DNA of 34,591 bases from Candidatus Sulfotelmatobacter sp. (GTDB taxonomy: Bacteria > Acidobacteriota > Terriglobia > Terriglobales > Acidobacteriaceae), in the NCBI GenBank assembly GCA_030038255.1, contig JASHPH010000110.1, forward strand, positions 1-34,591, read 5' to 3'. The first letter of the stretch is position 1. Each line of letters opens with the position of its first letter. The translations under genes and the position numbers were made by a program. The notes under the pieces were generated by a model. That model had not been told where the DNA came from and ran no database searches. It saw nothing but the letters and a program-made list of their open reading frames with translations. Shown one piece after another: positions 33,521 to 34,591 of this stretch.

Positions 33521-33644
33521 GACGCTTTGATTTCTCCTTGGGAGACAGAATTGTCGGTCTCATTGCGCCAGATAAGGTGGAGCAAACGGGGCCCGGTCAC
33601 CGCTTTCTGTGCAGGTTCAGAGCCGGCGACTAGGCCGCTCAGTT

Positions 33645-34016
33645 CTATTGGGTCACTGCACGTTCCTGCTCGATCTTCTGAATCTGGATTCGCAGCCAAT
33701 GCGCCAGCGCCTCCTCCATTTCGACTTGGCTCGCCGTGCGATAGAGATCGTCCACCGTCTGTCCCTGCTCCGTCAGCCGAATAAACCGGCACGGAACGCT
33801 TTCCGAACGCAGCGCCTCGGGAACGAACTGCTCCAGGAGGCAGGTTTCGCAAGGATGCGGCCGCGTCGGATCGCAAAAGTTCGGGCAAATCGGCGAATCT
33901 TCAAAAATCGCCGGGGCGCGCCAGGGCGTACGCGGAGACCGCCCGTATCCGCCGTCCTCCAGAAAGCTGAGTTCGAACTTGAGAACCTCTAGGACGTCGC
34001 GAGTGTCTTGAGTCAT
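33645..34016 (-). CDS. Cys-rich hypothetical protein, 123 aa
   Basis: A soluble protein of unknown function. An N-terminal helix (DVLEVLKFELSFLEDGGYG) is followed by a Pro-rich RSPRTPWRAP and a cysteine cluster: Cys44, Cys48, Cys56, Cys59 (CPNFC, then CETC), and Cys76 in VPCRFI. The C-terminal third is a helix ending in ALAHWLRIQIQKIEQE. The C-x3-C-x7-C-x2-C pattern could bind zinc or an iron-sulfur cluster. I recall related unannotated proteins in Acidobacteria. GAGG stands seven bases ahead of ATG 34016; an ATG at 34028 is the alternative. Several GTGAT-N4-ATCAC sites lie in its 325-base upstream region, so FNR-type control is likely. The radical SAM gene lies upstream on the same strand. 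Confidence 0.75.
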   Translation of the reverse strand: MTQDTRDVLEVLKFELSFLEDGGYGRSPRTPWRAPAIFEDSPICPNFCDPTRPHPCETCLLEQFVPEALRSESVPCRFIRLTEQGQTVDDLYRTASQVEMEEALAHWLRIQIQKIEQERAVTQ

Positions 34017-34086
34017 AGGGCACCTCAATTGGGCCGAGAATGCCAGAGGTCAAGTGGCAACTCCGTGTATTCCGTCACTGGGAATG

Positions 34087-34100
34087 GTGATTTGGCTCAC
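34087..34100. promoter_or_regulatory. FNR-type site, one mismatch
   Basis: GTGAT-TTGG-CTCAC, one base away from a perfect palindrome, lies 71 bases upstream of the Cys-rich protein's start codon, the position closest to its likely promoter. Confidence 0.45.
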
Positions 34101-34168
34101 ATAGACGCCATGTGCTCAGGGTGCCAAGGGGGAGCCTTGCCCTGATTTTGGGGAAATCTCAGAGAAGC

Positions 34169-34182
34169 GTGATCCTAATCAC
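34169..34182. promoter_or_regulatory. FNR-type site, perfect palindrome
   Basis: GTGATCCTAATCAC has perfect 5-bp arms and a 4-base spacer. It starts exactly 22 bases from the next such site (34191), so the two would lie on nearly the same face of the helix. Confidence 0.6.
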
Positions 34183-34190
34183 AGAACATT

Positions 34191-34204
34191 GTGATCCTGA
34201 TCAA
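34191..34204. promoter_or_regulatory. FNR-type site, hybrid ends
   Basis: GTGATCCTGATCAA combines a GTGAT arm with the canonical FNR arm ATCAA, again with a 4-base spacer. It shares GTGATCCT with the site 22 bases to the left. Confidence 0.6.
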
Positions 34205-34283
34205 CACTTCGGAGCATCGGAATCCGGATTTTTCCTGAAATCGGCGTGATCCGGCGGCCACTGCCAAAATTTTCCGGGGGCTT

Positions 34284-34305
34284 GAATCACACTGGCATGT
34301 GATTC
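34284..34305. repeat. 22-bp palindrome with everted GTGAT arms
   Basis: Arms GAATCACA (34284-34291) and TGTGATTC (34298-34305) are perfectly complementary around CTGGCA. The half-sites point outward, the reverse of the FNR/CRP arrangement. It lies between the radical SAM stop and the FNR-type sites and could be another operator or a hairpin after the radical SAM gene. Confidence 0.5.
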
Positions 34306-34341
34306 CAAACATAAGTACAGGAATTAGAATCGGGAAAACCT

Positions 34342-34591
34342 TCAATGCCTCTGAGGAGGGACGTAGGCGCAGCAGGGGTCCTCCGCGAAGAGATCACCGG
34401 TCATCGCATAGGCACGCGCCCGCGACCCGCCACAAACGTTGCGCACTTCGCAACGACCGCACTTGCCTTTGAGTTGGGAACTGTCGCGCAGGGACACGAA
34501 CAAGGGCGAATCACCGAAGAGTTTCGCCAGTGGCTCTCTGGTCACGTTGCCGGCCGAGAGCGGCAGGAAACGGCTGGGGTACACCTCGCCC
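34342..34591 (-). CDS. radical SAM/SPASM protein, C-terminal part only
   Basis: The last 80 or so residues of a protein whose start lies beyond the window; the frame is open to the right edge. GEVYPSRFLPLSAGNV, then GDSPLFVSLRD and the cysteine cluster CGRCEVRNVCGGSRARAYA followed by AEDPCC form a SPASM-type domain that binds auxiliary iron-sulfur clusters. The same arrangement occurs in the heme-pathway radical SAM proteins (NirJ, AhbC/AhbD) and in the TIGR04053 family; the GGSRARAYA form (Ser, not Cys) and PLSAGNV make me favour TIGR04053. The radical SAM CxxxCxxC motif itself is outside the window, so the reaction is unknown. It precedes the Cys-rich small protein gene on the same strand. 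Confidence 0.85.
   Translation of the reverse strand, partial: GEVYPSRFLPLSAGNVTREPLAKLFGDSPLFVSLRDSSQLKGKCGRCEVRNVCGGSRARAYAMTGDLFAEDPCCAYVPPQRH

Noticed and set aside
1..34591. tRNA, rRNA, CRISPR arrays, insertion sequences, prophage or toxin-antitoxin genes
   Set aside because: None seen on either strand by eye; no terminal inverted repeats with transposase, no regularly spaced repeats.

Overview
The window looks like chromosomal DNA from a GC-rich soil bacterium, most likely an Acidobacteriota member of the Terriglobia/Koribacter type. This rests on recalled family resemblance: a two-subunit glycine decarboxylase, a Bacillus-like fadN-fadA-fadE set, TMTC-like TPR membrane glycosyltransferases, DUF2911 and DUF3455 secreted proteins, Tat-exported sugar-isomerase-like enzymes, and a fused acetate-CoA ligase/GNAT protein. 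I see no rRNA, tRNA, insertion sequence, prophage or CRISPR array. The gene content is mostly housekeeping and metabolic, tightly packed on both strands.

Layout, left to right. (1) 1-2039: the end of a Nudix hydrolase and a secreted S41-type peptidase. (2) 2330-8575, plus strand: a beta-oxidation cluster of fadN, a secreted DUF3455 protein, fadA and fadE, closed by a strong stem-loop terminator at 8607. Together FadE, FadN and FadA can carry out the full acyl-CoA spiral. (3) 8661-11792: small proteins (unknown, DUF2911, FmdB-type zinc ribbon) and a large TPR glycosyltransferase. A nested inverted repeat lies in front of the zinc-ribbon gene. (4) 16523 down to 11913, minus strand: the glycine cleavage operon gcvT-gcvH-gcvPA-gcvPB, preceded by a LOG-family gene. 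(5) 22151 down to 17293, minus strand: the start of the division and cell wall (dcw) cluster, mraZ-rsmH-(small unknown ORF)-ftsL-ftsI, driven by a recognisable promoter with three 10-bp MraZ-box repeats. The cluster stops after ftsI; murE does not follow. (6) 22449-29169: mixed small genes, including a membrane protein, YbjQ, a 59-aa CPXCG-type Cys protein, two Tat-exported enzymes (M24 peptidase and xylose-isomerase-like), a double-BON protein, an unusual repeat protein, a HAD phosphatase and a helical unknown. (7) 29322-34591: a Crp/Fnr regulator with N-terminal cysteines and an FNR-type recognition helix, a divergent acyl-CoA synthetase/GNAT fusion, an OsmC protein, a Cys-rich small protein and the end of a radical SAM/SPASM protein.

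The most interesting threads are regulatory. The mraZ promoter carries a textbook MraZ box overlapping the -10 element and transcription start. GTGAT-N4-ATCAC palindromes, the kind of site expected for the encoded FNR-like protein, occur in front of that regulator's own gene and in a dense cluster upstream of the Cys-rich small protein next to the radical SAM gene, which suggests an oxygen- or nitric-oxide-responsive unit. A small unknown ORF between rsmH and ftsL, and three consecutive hairpins between ftsL and ftsI, are structure in the dcw cluster that I cannot explain. All functional statements come from reading the sequence by eye and recalling families; no searches were run.
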